This document shows, piece after piece, positions 16,723 to 25,149 of a DNA stretch of 55,011 bases. The stretch comes from Spirochaetota bacterium. GTDB taxonomy: Bacteria > Spirochaetota > Spirochaetia > ARS1246. A program made the position numbers and the translations under genes. The stretch spans positions 1 to 55,011 of the forward strand of contig JAJRYZ010000165.1 in assembly GCA_024275515.1 (NCBI GenBank), read 5' to 3'. The notes under the pieces are model-generated. The model was not told the origin of the DNA and made no database searches. It saw only the letters and a list, made by a program, of their open reading frames with translations. How positions within the stretch are numbered: the first letter of the stretch is position 1; every line of letters starts with the position of its first letter.

Positions 16723-16786
16723 CAATCGCCTCCGTTGAGAAAGTATTCCGACGCCGGGCATTCGTCGCGCCCCGCGAAAGGGCGCC

Positions 16787-18004
16787 CTACTCCCGGCCGT
16801 CGCTCGGCATCGACTCTTCCGCTTCGCCCCGGCCGGAGTCGTCGTGCGGAACGAACGCGACGCGAAAGTCCGCGCTCCGGTCGGCAAGATGAAGATCGAT
16901 CTGCGGAAACGGAATGACGATATCGTGCCGGGCGAAGCGCCGCCAGATTTCCAGATTGTTCCATGACCGGGCGCGGTATTTGTCGTCGACGTCACGGATG
17001 AACGTACGCAGCACCATGTCGATGCTCGAGTCGCCGAACCGCTCCACCCGCACTTCCACCTCGCTTTCGGCGACCGCGTACGGGTTCTCGCGTCCAATCG
17101 ACCGAAGGATCTCGATTACCCGATCGAGATCGGAAGAGTAGGAGACGCCGACCTCGTTGGTAATGATGATACTCCGCGAATCGTAGGAGTAGTTGTGCAC
17201 CGAGTTGTTGACGAGCCGGCTGTTGGGGATGATGATCGTCTCTTCGGTCATCGTGTTGACCACCGTCGACAGCAGCCGGATGCGAACGACGGTCCCGTCG
17301 ATCGAGTCGACGATAATTCGATCGGTCTCTTTGATGGGGCGCGTGAGAATAATGATAAGGCCCGAGAAGAAGTTGGACACGACGTTTTGCAGCCCAAAAC
17401 CCACGCCGATTCCGAGCACACCGAACAGGACGGCCAGCGCCGAGAGGTCGATTCCGATTACCGACAGACCGACGAGCGCGACGATAACCATGACGCCGTA
17501 TCGAGCCAAACTGGCGATGGAGAACTTGCGCGACGGATCGAGTCCGGTTCGACTGAGAAGCGACTGATCGAGCACCGCCCCGCTCATTCGCCCCGCCCAC
17601 GACGCCAGATAGAAAACGGGAATAGTCAATAGGAGCGTAAGGAAGGATATGCTGGTCGATCCGGTGCTGATGATCGGATCGCCGAGAACGCTGAAAAACC
17701 TTTCGAGATACTCGAACATCCGCGCGCCGAAGAGTGAATCGACGATCCCGAATGCCCCGATCGCGTAGAGAATACGAAGCACGATCCGCGTCCAGCGCAG
17801 AATCAGCTTTTGAGTTTTTTCGGTAAGCGGAGTGGTGCCGAGCAGCTTGCGAAGCCCGATGTTTATGAGTCGATACACGACCCACATCCCGACGAAGATG
17901 AGCACCGCGCCGAACAGGGCCAACCAACTGAACGGCAGTTGGAGCGAGCCGATGGTGATCGAGCCGCCGAGCAACGCCCAAAGCGCTTTGAAAAAGGCCG
18001 TCAT
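16787..18004 (-). CDS. MscS-type small-conductance mechanosensitive channel
   Basis: A 405-residue membrane protein with hydrophobic segments at about 22-46, 70-92, 115-135 and 165-185. The pore helix region is GVLGIGVGFGLQNVVSNFFSGL, followed by the MscS beta domain (DRIIVDSIDGTVVRIRLLSTVV, IIPNSRLVNNSVHNYSYDSR). The glycine/alanine-rich TM3 and NxxSG are hallmarks. It releases solutes on hypo-osmotic shock. It overlaps the pyrFE stop by four bases (ATGA), so translation is coupled to a pyrimidine gene, which is unusual. The C-terminal 30 residues are acidic and unstructured. Confidence 0.94.
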   Translation of the reverse strand: MTAFFKALWALLGGSITIGSLQLPFSWLALFGAVLIFVGMWVVYRLINIGLRKLLGTTPLTEKTQKLILRWTRIVLRILYAIGAFGIVDSLFGARMFEYLERFFSVLGDPIISTGSTSISFLTLLLTIPVFYLASWAGRMSGAVLDQSLLSRTGLDPSRKFSIASLARYGVMVIVALVGLSVIGIDLSALAVLFGVLGIGVGFGLQNVVSNFFSGLIIILTRPIKETDRIIVDSIDGTVVRIRLLSTVVNTMTEETIIIPNSRLVNNSVHNYSYDSRSIIITNEVGVSYSSDLDRVIEILRSIGRENPYAVAESEVEVRVERFGDSSIDMVLRTFIRDVDDKYRARSWNNLEIWRRFARHDIVIPFPQIDLHLADRSADFRVAFVPHDDSGRGEAEESMPSDGRE

Positions 18005-19416
18005 CGGTCGCGTCTCACGAAATCGAGCAGACGGGCGTACTCGCTCTCATCGATACGCCCGCTCGACAGCGACACGGCGAACAGCGCTTCGATCCGCGCG
18101 TAAGCGTGCAGCCGAACGCCGGCCGCGGTCAGTTCGCCCCGACCGGCCTCGCCCCGCTCGATAAGCACGACGAGGTCTTCGACCACGAGCCCTTCGGAAC
18201 GTAGTATCTCGATCGCCTCAAGCTTGCTGCCGCCGGTGGTGATAACGTCGTCGAGCAACACGACACGCTGCCCGCGGCGATAGGCGCCCTCGACGCGACT
18301 GCCGGTTCCGTGCCGTTTGGCGCCCATCCGTGGATAGATCATAGCGCGTCCCGTCGCCAGCGCCGCCGAAGCGCCGAGCGGAAGCGCTGCGGTGGGAATC
18401 GCCCCGATCAGATCGTAGTCGAGCGAATCGAGAAGCCGCGCGTACGCCCTTCCGGCTTCCAGAAAAAGAGGCGGGTGCGAGGGCACGAGGCGCATGTCGA
18501 TATAGAACGGCGACACGATGCCCGACCTGAGCGTGAACGTCCCCGTTTTGAAAGCGCCCGAATCCATGAGCCCTTCGAGAAACGGTCGCGAGACATCATC
18601 GGCGTCGGCCGGGGCGGGCTTCGGCGCCGACCGACGTGCCCTCGCGCGCCGGATAGCGTCCCGGAATCCGATCGCCGCCCGCCGCGGATCGGCGGAAGAG
18701 GCGATCGCGCGGCCGACGTGGATGATAATCCCCAACCCGTCGTCCCGTGCGCCGGCGGCGACCGCTTCGTCGACGCCGCCGCCCTGTGCGCCGATCCCGG
18801 GAGCAAGAATCCAGGCGTCGGGCGTGACCGCACGGACGGCCCGCAGCGCCGTGGGATCGTTGCCGGCGACGACAAGCCCGACGTTCGCGCCCCATGTCAG
18901 GCACTCGCGAGCGACGTTCATATAGAGCGGTTCAAACGCGCCGCCTACGACCACCCGATCCTGGAACACTCCGCTTCCCGCGTTCGACGTCCGGCACAAC
19001 AGAAAGCACCCCTTGTCGCCGCGGTGAAGAAACGGCTCAAGCGCCTCTCGTCCCATGTAGGGGTTGAGCGTGATCGCGTCGACGCCGATCCGGGAAAACG
19101 CCGCATCGGCGTATGCCTCGGAGGTAGCGCCGATGTCTCCCCTCTTCGCGTCGAGGATAACGGGAACGTCGTCCGGGATGAGATCGAGCGTGCGACCGAG
19201 GGCTTCGATGCCGGACGGCCCGTGCCGTTCGTAGAAGGCGATGTTCGGTTTGTACGCGACCGCGAGATCCGCCGTTGCATCGACTATGCGGCGGTTGAAA
19301 TCGACGATCGCCGAAACGACCCGAGAGCCTGAATCGGCAACACGCGGGTCGAGTCCCACGCAGAGAAGAGAGTCGATCTCCCGGCACCGATCGGAGAGGC
19401 GAGTGGCAAAATCCAT
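18001..19416 (-). CDS. pyrFE: Bifunctional orotidine-5'-phosphate decarboxylase / orotate phosphoribosyltransferase (fused PyrF-PyrE)
   Basis: A 471-residue fusion that would carry out the last two steps of UMP synthesis. Residues 1-255 are a type 2 OMP decarboxylase: LCVGLDPR, AYKPNIAFYE, DAKRGDIGATSEAYA (catalytic Lys91, Asp94), TLNPYMG and APGIGAQGG. A basic Pro/Ala linker at about 256-275 leads to the orotate phosphoribosyltransferase, with FTLRSGIVSPFYIDMR, the KRHG loop and the PRPP motif VVLLDDVITTGGSK (385-398). The order is decarboxylase first, the reverse of animal UMP synthase. I chose ATG 19416; GTG 19437 would add seven residues. A TTGACA/TATCGT promoter would place the transcript start close to the ATG. 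mscS follows with a four-base overlap. Confidence 0.95.
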   Translation of the reverse strand: MDFATRLSDRCREIDSLLCVGLDPRVADSGSRVVSAIVDFNRRIVDATADLAVAYKPNIAFYERHGPSGIEALGRTLDLIPDDVPVILDAKRGDIGATSEAYADAAFSRIGVDAITLNPYMGREALEPFLHRGDKGCFLLCRTSNAGSGVFQDRVVVGGAFEPLYMNVARECLTWGANVGLVVAGNDPTALRAVRAVTPDAWILAPGIGAQGGGVDEAVAAGARDDGLGIIIHVGRAIASSADPRRAAIGFRDAIRRARARRSAPKPAPADADDVSRPFLEGLMDSGAFKTGTFTLRSGIVSPFYIDMRLVPSHPPLFLEAGRAYARLLDSLDYDLIGAIPTAALPLGASAALATGRAMIYPRMGAKRHGTGSRVEGAYRRGQRVVLLDDVITTGGSKLEAIEILRSEGLVVEDLVVLIERGEAGRGELTAAGVRLHAYARIEALFAVSLSSGRIDESEYARLLDFVRRDR

Positions 19417-19427
19417 CTGGCGAACAG

Positions 19428-19456
19428 ACGATAGCACCGCCTCGAGGGGGTGTCAA
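19428..19456 (-). promoter_or_regulatory. Candidate promoter of pyrFE
   Basis: On the minus strand a perfect TTGACA (19456-19451) and TATCGT (19433-19428) are 17 bases apart. The -10 ends 11 bases before ATG 19416, leaving room for almost no leader. Confidence 0.35.
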
Positions 19457-19490
19457 CGAACGACGCGCACAAACGGGCGGCCGTTCGTTC

Positions 19491-19520
19491 TTGACCCCGA
19501 TGAACACCGACGCCTACAAT
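19491..19520 (+). promoter_or_regulatory. Candidate promoter of the GT4 gene
   Basis: TTGACC (19491-19496) and TACAAT (19515-19520) are separated by 18 bases and precede the GTG start at 19553. An 8-bp inverted repeat AACGAACG/CGTTCGTT (19455-19462, 19483-19490) abuts the -35 and could be an operator. Confidence 0.5.
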
Positions 19521-19552
19521 GCGCCGAGCGGACTATTATCGGGAGAATCACC

Positions 19553-20812
19553 GTGGGGAAAAACATCGGTTTTATATCGTTTAGAATCTCGGGTACCGAC
19601 GGCGTCTCGCTGGAGACGATGAAATGGGCCAGAGTCCTCGAGCAGATGGGACATAACTGCTACTACATGGCAGGGGAGCTCGACTTGCCCGAGGAGCGAA
19701 GCCTTGTGGTTCCCGAAGCGCATTTTACGCACGAGGAAGTTCGCAGGCTGTACGCGATGGCGTTCGACGCCGCGCTCCGTCCACGCGAGTTGACGACCGG
19801 GTTGCACGCGTTGCGGGAAACGCTTATCGACGCGATGTACGGTTTCGTTGAAAAGTTCGACCTGGACCTGATCGTTCCGCAGAACGTGTTGACGATTCCG
19901 CTGAACATCTCGCTTGCGATGGCGATTACCGAGTTCATAGCCGAAACCGGTATCCACACGATCGCTCACCATCACGACTTCTTCTGGGAGCGAAAGCGAT
20001 TTCTACGAAACTGCGTATGGGACTATTTCAACTCGTGTTACCCGCCGCATTTGAACTCGATCGAGCATGTCGTTATCAACTCCTCGGCTCAGAATCAACT
20101 GGCGCTCCGGACCGGAATCGCGGCGACGCTGATTCCCAATGTAATGAGTTTCGAATCCCCGCCGGCGACGGTCGACGAGTACGCCGGCGACGTGAGAGAA
20201 GCGCTGGGAATCGAGGAGGATGAGCTGCTGGTTCTTCAGCCGACCCGCGTCGTGCAGCGCAAGGGAATCGAGCACGCGATCGAGCTCGTCTCGCTTCTGA
20301 ATATGAAGGCCGCCCTGGTCATCAGTCACGCCTCCGGCGACGAAGGGTACGAATACGAAGAGCGCGTCCGCCGCTATGCAAAGATGCTCGGCGTAAAGGC
20401 GCTGTTCATCCAGGATATCATCAACGACCACAGGGGGCGAACGCCGGACGGCAGGAAGGTCTACGCGCTTCAGGATATCTATCCGCACGCCGACCTCGTG
20501 ACCTATCCGTCGCTGCAGGAAGGGTTCGGAAACGCGTTTCTTGAAGCAATCTACTTTCGAAAACCGATTCTCATTAACAACTACTCGATTTACTTCTACG
20601 ACATCAAACCGAAAGGATTCGACGTGATCGAAATGAACGACTACATCACGAACGAAACCGTCGAACAGACACGAGCCGTCATGCAAAACCCGTCCCGCGT
20701 GCGGGCGATGGTCGAAAAGAACTATCAACTCGGTCTGAAGTATTACTCGTATACCGTTCTTCGGCAGAAACTCGAGAATCTGCTGGGCATCTTCTTCGGA
20801 CAGACGTGCTGA
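19553..20812 (+). CDS. GT4-like (GT-B fold) glycosyltransferase
   Basis: A 419-residue GT-B glycosyltransferase. The N-terminal domain begins NIGFISFRISGTDGVSLET, with a GTDGVS nucleotide-sugar/acceptor loop. The C-terminal domain has LQPTRVVQRKGIEHAIEL and the E-x7-E motif in SLQEGFGNAFLEAIYFRKPIL. The GTG start has GGGAG upstream and a good promoter precedes it; the open frame further upstream is antisense to pyrFE. Its stop lies six bases from the stop of the GH13_18 phosphorylase on the other strand. That neighbourhood suggests a small glucoside such as glucosylglycerate or its mannosyl derivative as product or acceptor, which is inference. Not a lipid or cell-wall enzyme by context. Confidence 0.85.
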   Translation: MGKNIGFISFRISGTDGVSLETMKWARVLEQMGHNCYYMAGELDLPEERSLVVPEAHFTHEEVRRLYAMAFDAALRPRELTTGLHALRETLIDAMYGFVEKFDLDLIVPQNVLTIPLNISLAMAITEFIAETGIHTIAHHHDFFWERKRFLRNCVWDYFNSCYPPHLNSIEHVVINSSAQNQLALRTGIAATLIPNVMSFESPPATVDEYAGDVREALGIEEDELLVLQPTRVVQRKGIEHAIELVSLLNMKAALVISHASGDEGYEYEERVRRYAKMLGVKALFIQDIINDHRGRTPDGRKVYALQDIYPHADLVTYPSLQEGFGNAFLEAIYFRKPILINNYSIYFYDIKPKGFDVIEMNDYITNETVEQTRAVMQNPSRVRAMVEKNYQLGLKYYSYTVLRQKLENLLGIFFGQTC

Positions 20813-20818
20813 CCGGTA

Positions 20819-22549
20819 TTACCTCGTCGGCGTCGCCAACCACAAGACCTGCCACGGATCGAGTCGCACCGAAAGCCGCCCTCCGGCGACGTCGAAACGC
20901 GAACCGCCGATAAGGTCTTTCACCTCGCCGGTATCGGGAAGAGCCGCCGAGCGCGTCGAGATCGAGACCGTCTCGCTCGCGTCGGAAAAACTAACGAGAC
21001 ACAGAATCGTCTGGGAGCCGTCGGTCGCGGTTCTCGACACCGCGAAAACGCGGTCTCCTGCGTCGGGAATGCGCTGGGTCGCCTTGGGGTGAAAGGCGTG
21101 TTGTCGGCGCCGGATGCGAAGAAGATCGACGAAACGTCGGTAGATCATCGACCGAAGGGTGGTTTCGTCTTCCAGCTCGGCGACTACCGAATCGAGCCCG
21201 AGCTTCTCCCGGTTGATCGATCGATTCATCCCCGTTTCCGCCACCCCTTCGGAATAGTTGCCCGAACCGAGAAGACTGTGGATGTAGATACCGGGCACGC
21301 CGGCCATCGAAAGCATGACCGCTTGCGAAGCGATGAACATGGCCGCCCGCGTCTCGTCGTCGGCCGCAGGATCCGTTACCGCGTCACGGTAGTTGATGTT
21401 GAGCTCGTAGGGGATATCGCCGGCGGGGGTGGTCTTGTACGAAACCAACCCGCCGCGTTCGCGAACCACGGAGATGAGATTCTCGATCTCCGATTCGGAG
21501 AGTATTCCGTGGGCCGGCGTCACGCCGATTCCGTCGTGCGACGCGAGGAAGTTGAAAAAGGTGACCGGATCGTCGCCGGCGTCGAGCCCCGCGGCCCACT
21601 CGCGCAGTCTCCGCGCGTCGTTCCGGATCATCGCGTCGAGGGTAAGCGGAGGGAGCGGAAACTGGTAGATCATGTGCGCCTCGTTCCTGCCGTTTCCGAA
21701 GTAGGAGATGTTTTCCTCATGAGGAACGTTCGTCTCGGTGATGATGATCATTCCCGGGAGGTACTCGTCGCAAATCGCGCGGAACAATCGGACGATCAAA
21801 TGCGTCTTCTCGTGATGAATACTCGGATGCCCGATCTCTTTCCAGACGTACGCTATCGCGTCGAGCCGGATGACCTGTACGCCGCGCGACGCGTGAAACA
21901 GCATCACTTCGACCATCTCAAGCAGCACCTGTGGAAAAGAAAAGTTTAGATCGACCTGGTCCGCCGAAAAAGTCGTCCAGACCAGTTTGCGCCCGCAGGC
22001 CGTGTCGAAAGGGGTGAGGAGCGGGAGCGACCGTGGTCTGACGATCATCGACAGATCGGCGCCTTCCTCGACGGTAATGAAATAGTCGCGGTACGGCTCC
22101 TCGCCCCGGAGGAACTTGCGGAACCACTCGTTGCCGACCGAGCAGTGGTTGAGCACGAGATCGGACATGAGCCTGAAAGAGCGGCCTATTCTCGACACGT
22201 CGTCCCAGTCGCCGAAATCGCCGTTTACCGAGTAGTAATCGATGATCGAGAATCCGTCGTCCGAAGAGTAAGGAAAAAACGGAAGGATATGAACGCCCGA
22301 GACGATGTCCGACAGGTAACGCTCGGCGAAATCACCGAGACACTCAAGCGGTCGTCGGCCCGGCGCTCGAAACTGATCGCCGTAGGTGATGACGAACGAG
22401 TCGGTCTGGTCGAGTGGAAGAGGGTCGGGCCCGCGGCGCCCCGGCCATTTCCCGGCGTATTTGTCAAGCAGAGCCCGAAGTCGGCCCGAAGCCACGGCGC
22501 CTCTTTTCGCTCCGTAGATCGCGGCGAGTAGCTCGTCGATTTCGTTCAT
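20819..22549 (-). CDS. GH13_18 sugar phosphorylase (sucrose-phosphorylase-like; glucosylglycerate or related)
   Basis: A 576-residue alpha-amylase-superfamily enzyme of the GH13_18 phosphorylase type. Signatures are ITYGDQF, GVHILPFFPYSSDDGFSIIDY, SDLVLNHCS, IRLDAIAYVWKE (nucleophile Asp230), IITETNVPHEEN (acid/base Glu272) and FLASHDGIG (third acid Asp339), followed by GIYIHSLLGSGN. These enzymes reversibly phosphorolyse an alpha-glucoside to glucose 1-phosphate. Acceptors in the subfamily include fructose, glycerate and glycerol. The extended loop near PRSLPLLTPF and the glycosyltransferase neighbours favour a glucosylglycerate-type substrate over sucrose, but sequence alone does not settle it. 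ATG 22549 follows GGGGGTGA. Confidence 0.88.
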   Translation of the reverse strand: MNEIDELLAAIYGAKRGAVASGRLRALLDKYAGKWPGRRGPDPLPLDQTDSFVITYGDQFRAPGRRPLECLGDFAERYLSDIVSGVHILPFFPYSSDDGFSIIDYYSVNGDFGDWDDVSRIGRSFRLMSDLVLNHCSVGNEWFRKFLRGEEPYRDYFITVEEGADLSMIVRPRSLPLLTPFDTACGRKLVWTTFSADQVDLNFSFPQVLLEMVEVMLFHASRGVQVIRLDAIAYVWKEIGHPSIHHEKTHLIVRLFRAICDEYLPGMIIITETNVPHEENISYFGNGRNEAHMIYQFPLPPLTLDAMIRNDARRLREWAAGLDAGDDPVTFFNFLASHDGIGVTPAHGILSESEIENLISVVRERGGLVSYKTTPAGDIPYELNINYRDAVTDPAADDETRAAMFIASQAVMLSMAGVPGIYIHSLLGSGNYSEGVAETGMNRSINREKLGLDSVVAELEDETTLRSMIYRRFVDLLRIRRRQHAFHPKATQRIPDAGDRVFAVSRTATDGSQTILCLVSFSDASETVSISTRSAALPDTGEVKDLIGGSRFDVAGGRLSVRLDPWQVLWLATPTR

Positions 22550-22560
22550 GGTCACCCCCG

Positions 22561-22609
22561 CTACACACTGTAGTGCGATTCCGGCACGCCGGCAAACCGG
22601 CGTGGCCGG
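22561..22609. repeat. Strong hairpin in the divergent GH13_18 / GT promoter region
   Basis: CCGGCACGCCGG (22581-22592), loop CAAA, and CCGGCGTGGCCGG (22597-22609) form a 12-bp stem with one bulged base. Just before it, CTAC/GTAG arms flank ACACT (22561-22573). The core CCGG-CAAA-CCGG is the reverse complement of the CCGG-TTTG-CCGG core of the repeat at 7705-7716. Confidence 0.6.
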
Positions 22610-22656
22610 CCGGCATTTGCCTCGTCACGCGTTTTACCGTAGAGTTGAGCCCGCTC

Positions 22657-24195
22657 ATGGACGGTCGATCCATTTCCATTTTCCACTATCACGTTCAGCC
22701 GGGAGGGGTAACCACGGTCATCTCGCTTTCGGTCCAGGCGATCGCCGAGGGCCTTCCCCAGATCGACCGAATCGATCTGGTCGTGGGGCGGACCGACGGG
22801 GCGGAGGCGTTCGTACGGAAGCTCACGCGCGCAGTCGGCGAGGAAGGTCCGCACATCGCGCTGCACGTTCACCCGGCTCTCGACTATTCGACGGATTTCG
22901 GCGATGCGGACGCCGCGACGACGGCCGAAGAGATCTACAGTCGGTACGCCGGTTCGACGTGGTGGATACACAACTATCATCTTGGAAAGAATCCCGCGTT
23001 TACTCAGGCGCTTCTTCTGATTGCACGCGATCATCCCGATCAGCGAATGATTCTCCACATTCATGATTTTCCCGAATGCGCACGTTACGAGAACCTCAGA
23101 CTACTCGCGGAACACACCGATCTGCCCGTCTATCCGGTTGCGCGAAACGTCCGATACGCACTCATCAATGAACGCGACCGCCGGCTTCTGACACACGCGG
23201 GTATACCCGCGCAATACGCAACGTTGCTGACCAATCCGGTCGGCGGCGTTCCACTCGACCGGTCGGACGCGCGGAGTACGAAAGGGAGGCTGTCGAAAGA
23301 GTTTGCGTCTGATTTTCCGGAGTTCGATCCTTCGGCGCCGGTGGTTTTGAGCCCGGTGCGCACGATACGACGCAAAAACATCCTCGAATCGGCGCTCATC
23401 GCGCAGGCGGCGAACCGGCCCGTCAATTTCGTCGTGACCCTTCCCGGCGTTTCCGCGCCCGAGAGACCGTACTCGGACGTCGTAGAGTCGGCTTTTCGCG
23501 GGGCGCTGATACGAGGGCTCTGGGGGATCGGCGAACGCATCGAGGAGGCGGGCGTCGGTTTCGGCGAGCTTGTCGCCTCTGCGGACCTCATCGCCACCGC
23601 GTCGATTCAGGAAGGGTTCGGTTTCCTCTACGTGGAGGCGTTGCTGTGGGGATTGCCGCTGTTTGCGCGTCGCATCGATGTGATCGAGGGTGTCGTCGAT
23701 TTTCTCGATCGCGGATCGGTCGGCCTCTATGACTCGTTTCGCGTTCCGCTCTCGGCCGATGCACGCCGCGGTCTCAGAAAGAGATACGCGGAGCGGATTG
23801 CCAGGCACGCCGATTATGTCGACGTGGAAACCCGCGATGCTCTTGAGCGGAGCGCGCGGGTCGTGCTCGCCGGCGAGTGCGTCGATTTTTCCTATCTCGA
23901 CGTCGGGCGTCAATACGCCGCTCTCGAACGGGTGAACCGATCCGCGGCCTATCGGGGCGAAATTCGCGCGGAGAATGAGGCGCTTTTCGCGCGATTCGAC
24001 GACCTTATCGAGAATTCCGCGTCGGCGAGCCCCGTCGCGCCGGATCGACGATTCACCTTTCGCGCCTTCGCCGATACCACGCGGTCGATCATCGACTCTT
24101 TCGGAGTCGAGGCGCCCGACCCGGGCGAAGACGTCCAGGCAAACCTGATCAGAGCGTTCGCACGGATCGAGCACTTTCGACTGCTGTATGAATAA
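22657..24195 (+). CDS. Glycosyltransferase, GT-B fold, group 1-like
   Basis: A 512-residue protein with an N-terminal domain starting SISIFHYHVQPGGVTTVI, a GGVTT acceptor-side loop, WWIHNYHLGKNPAF and HIHDFPECARYENLR. The C-terminal domain has VVLSPVRTIRRKNILES and the E-x7-E segment SIQEGFGFLYVEALLWGLPLF. The last ~120 residues are charged and helical, longer than usual for GT4. I chose ATG 22657; TTG 22645 is possible. It is divergent from the GH13_18 phosphorylase, with 107 bases between the starts. The three genes 19553-24195 probably form one glucoside pathway, although this transferase's donor and acceptor are unknown. Confidence 0.78.
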   Translation: MDGRSISIFHYHVQPGGVTTVISLSVQAIAEGLPQIDRIDLVVGRTDGAEAFVRKLTRAVGEEGPHIALHVHPALDYSTDFGDADAATTAEEIYSRYAGSTWWIHNYHLGKNPAFTQALLLIARDHPDQRMILHIHDFPECARYENLRLLAEHTDLPVYPVARNVRYALINERDRRLLTHAGIPAQYATLLTNPVGGVPLDRSDARSTKGRLSKEFASDFPEFDPSAPVVLSPVRTIRRKNILESALIAQAANRPVNFVVTLPGVSAPERPYSDVVESAFRGALIRGLWGIGERIEEAGVGFGELVASADLIATASIQEGFGFLYVEALLWGLPLFARRIDVIEGVVDFLDRGSVGLYDSFRVPLSADARRGLRKRYAERIARHADYVDVETRDALERSARVVLAGECVDFSYLDVGRQYAALERVNRSAAYRGEIRAENEALFARFDDLIENSASASPVAPDRRFTFRAFADTTRSIIDSFGVEAPDPGEDVQANLIRAFARIEHFRLLYE

Positions 24196-24234
24196 CGTCC
24201 GCACGCCGCCGGTAATGTCCTCGGGAGGAGAGAG

Positions 24235-25149
24235 ATGATCGAGGTCAACAACGTGTCGAAATCATTCGGTTCGGTGCGCGCGGTCGACGGCGTTTCCTTC
24301 GAGACCCGACCGGGTGAGATTCTCGGGCTGATCGGGCCGAACGGCGCGGGAAAATCGACGACGATCCGGATGATCATGAATATCATCGGTCCCGACTCCG
24401 GGTCGATTCTTTTCAACGGCAAGCCGCTCGCGGAGAGCGACAAACGACGAATCGGATATCTTCCCGAGGAGCGCGGGCTGTACCGCAAGGTTAAGGTCGG
24501 CGAGATGCTTCGCTACCTCGGCGAACTGAAAGGGGCGTCGTCGCAGGAGCTTGAGCCGCGAATCGACGCGTGGCTCGACACTTTCGGTCTGGGCGGATGG
24601 AAAGACCGAAAGATATCGGAGTTGTCGAAAGGAATGTCGCAGAAAGTCCAATTCATCGCCGCTGTCGCGCACGATCCCGACATCCTTTTTTTCGACGAGC
24701 CGTTCGCCGGTCTCGACCCGGTCAGCGCCGATATTCTTCGCGACGCTATCGTCGCGTTGAGTCGCGAAGGGAAAACGGTCCTCTTCTCAACGCACATCAT
24801 GGAGCAGGCCGAGAGAATATGTCATCGAATATTCCTGATGGACCACGGGGCGCAGGTGATGTACGGGTCGCTCGACGAGATAAAGAACTCTCAAGGGGAC
24901 CACGCGGTCGTGGTCGAGTTCGACGGCGACGGGAACGTCTTCGACGAGATCGACGGGATCAAATCGATATCGCGCTTCCCGCGATACGTCGAGCTGTACC
25001 CGGCCGACTCCACGCCCCCCGACCGCATACTCGTCGCGCTGGCCGGAAAGATCTCGATCAGACGGTACGAGGTGATGGCGCCGTCGCTCCACAGCATCTT
25101 CGTACGTGCCGTCGGCGGCGCATCGCGTGAGGAGAAAGATGATGAATAA
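24235..25149 (+). CDS. ABC transporter ATP-binding protein (NatA-like)
   Basis: A 304-residue ATPase of the ABC-2 export type. Walker A is GPNGAGKST (34-42), the signature ELSKGMSQKVQF, Walker B ILFFDEPFAGLDP, and the switch histidine is in FSTHIMEQAE. The C-terminal 80 residues form the beta-rich extension common in NatA-type proteins. GGGAGGAG lies before the ATG. The downstream permease overlaps it by 11 bases, so the pair forms a half-size exporter dimer. NatAB exports Na+ in Bacillus, but family members also export drugs or lipids, and the substrate here is unknown. Confidence 0.92.
   Translation: MIEVNNVSKSFGSVRAVDGVSFETRPGEILGLIGPNGAGKSTTIRMIMNIIGPDSGSILFNGKPLAESDKRRIGYLPEERGLYRKVKVGEMLRYLGELKGASSQELEPRIDAWLDTFGLGGWKDRKISELSKGMSQKVQFIAAVAHDPDILFFDEPFAGLDPVSADILRDAIVALSREGKTVLFSTHIMEQAERICHRIFLMDHGAQVMYGSLDEIKNSQGDHAVVVEFDGDGNVFDEIDGIKSISRFPRYVELYPADSTPPDRILVALAGKISIRRYEVMAPSLHSIFVRAVGGASREEKDDE

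Noticed and set aside
16767-16785. GCGCCC/GGGCGC hairpin after mscS
   Set aside because: Short stem without a T-run in GC-rich DNA; too weak to call a terminator.
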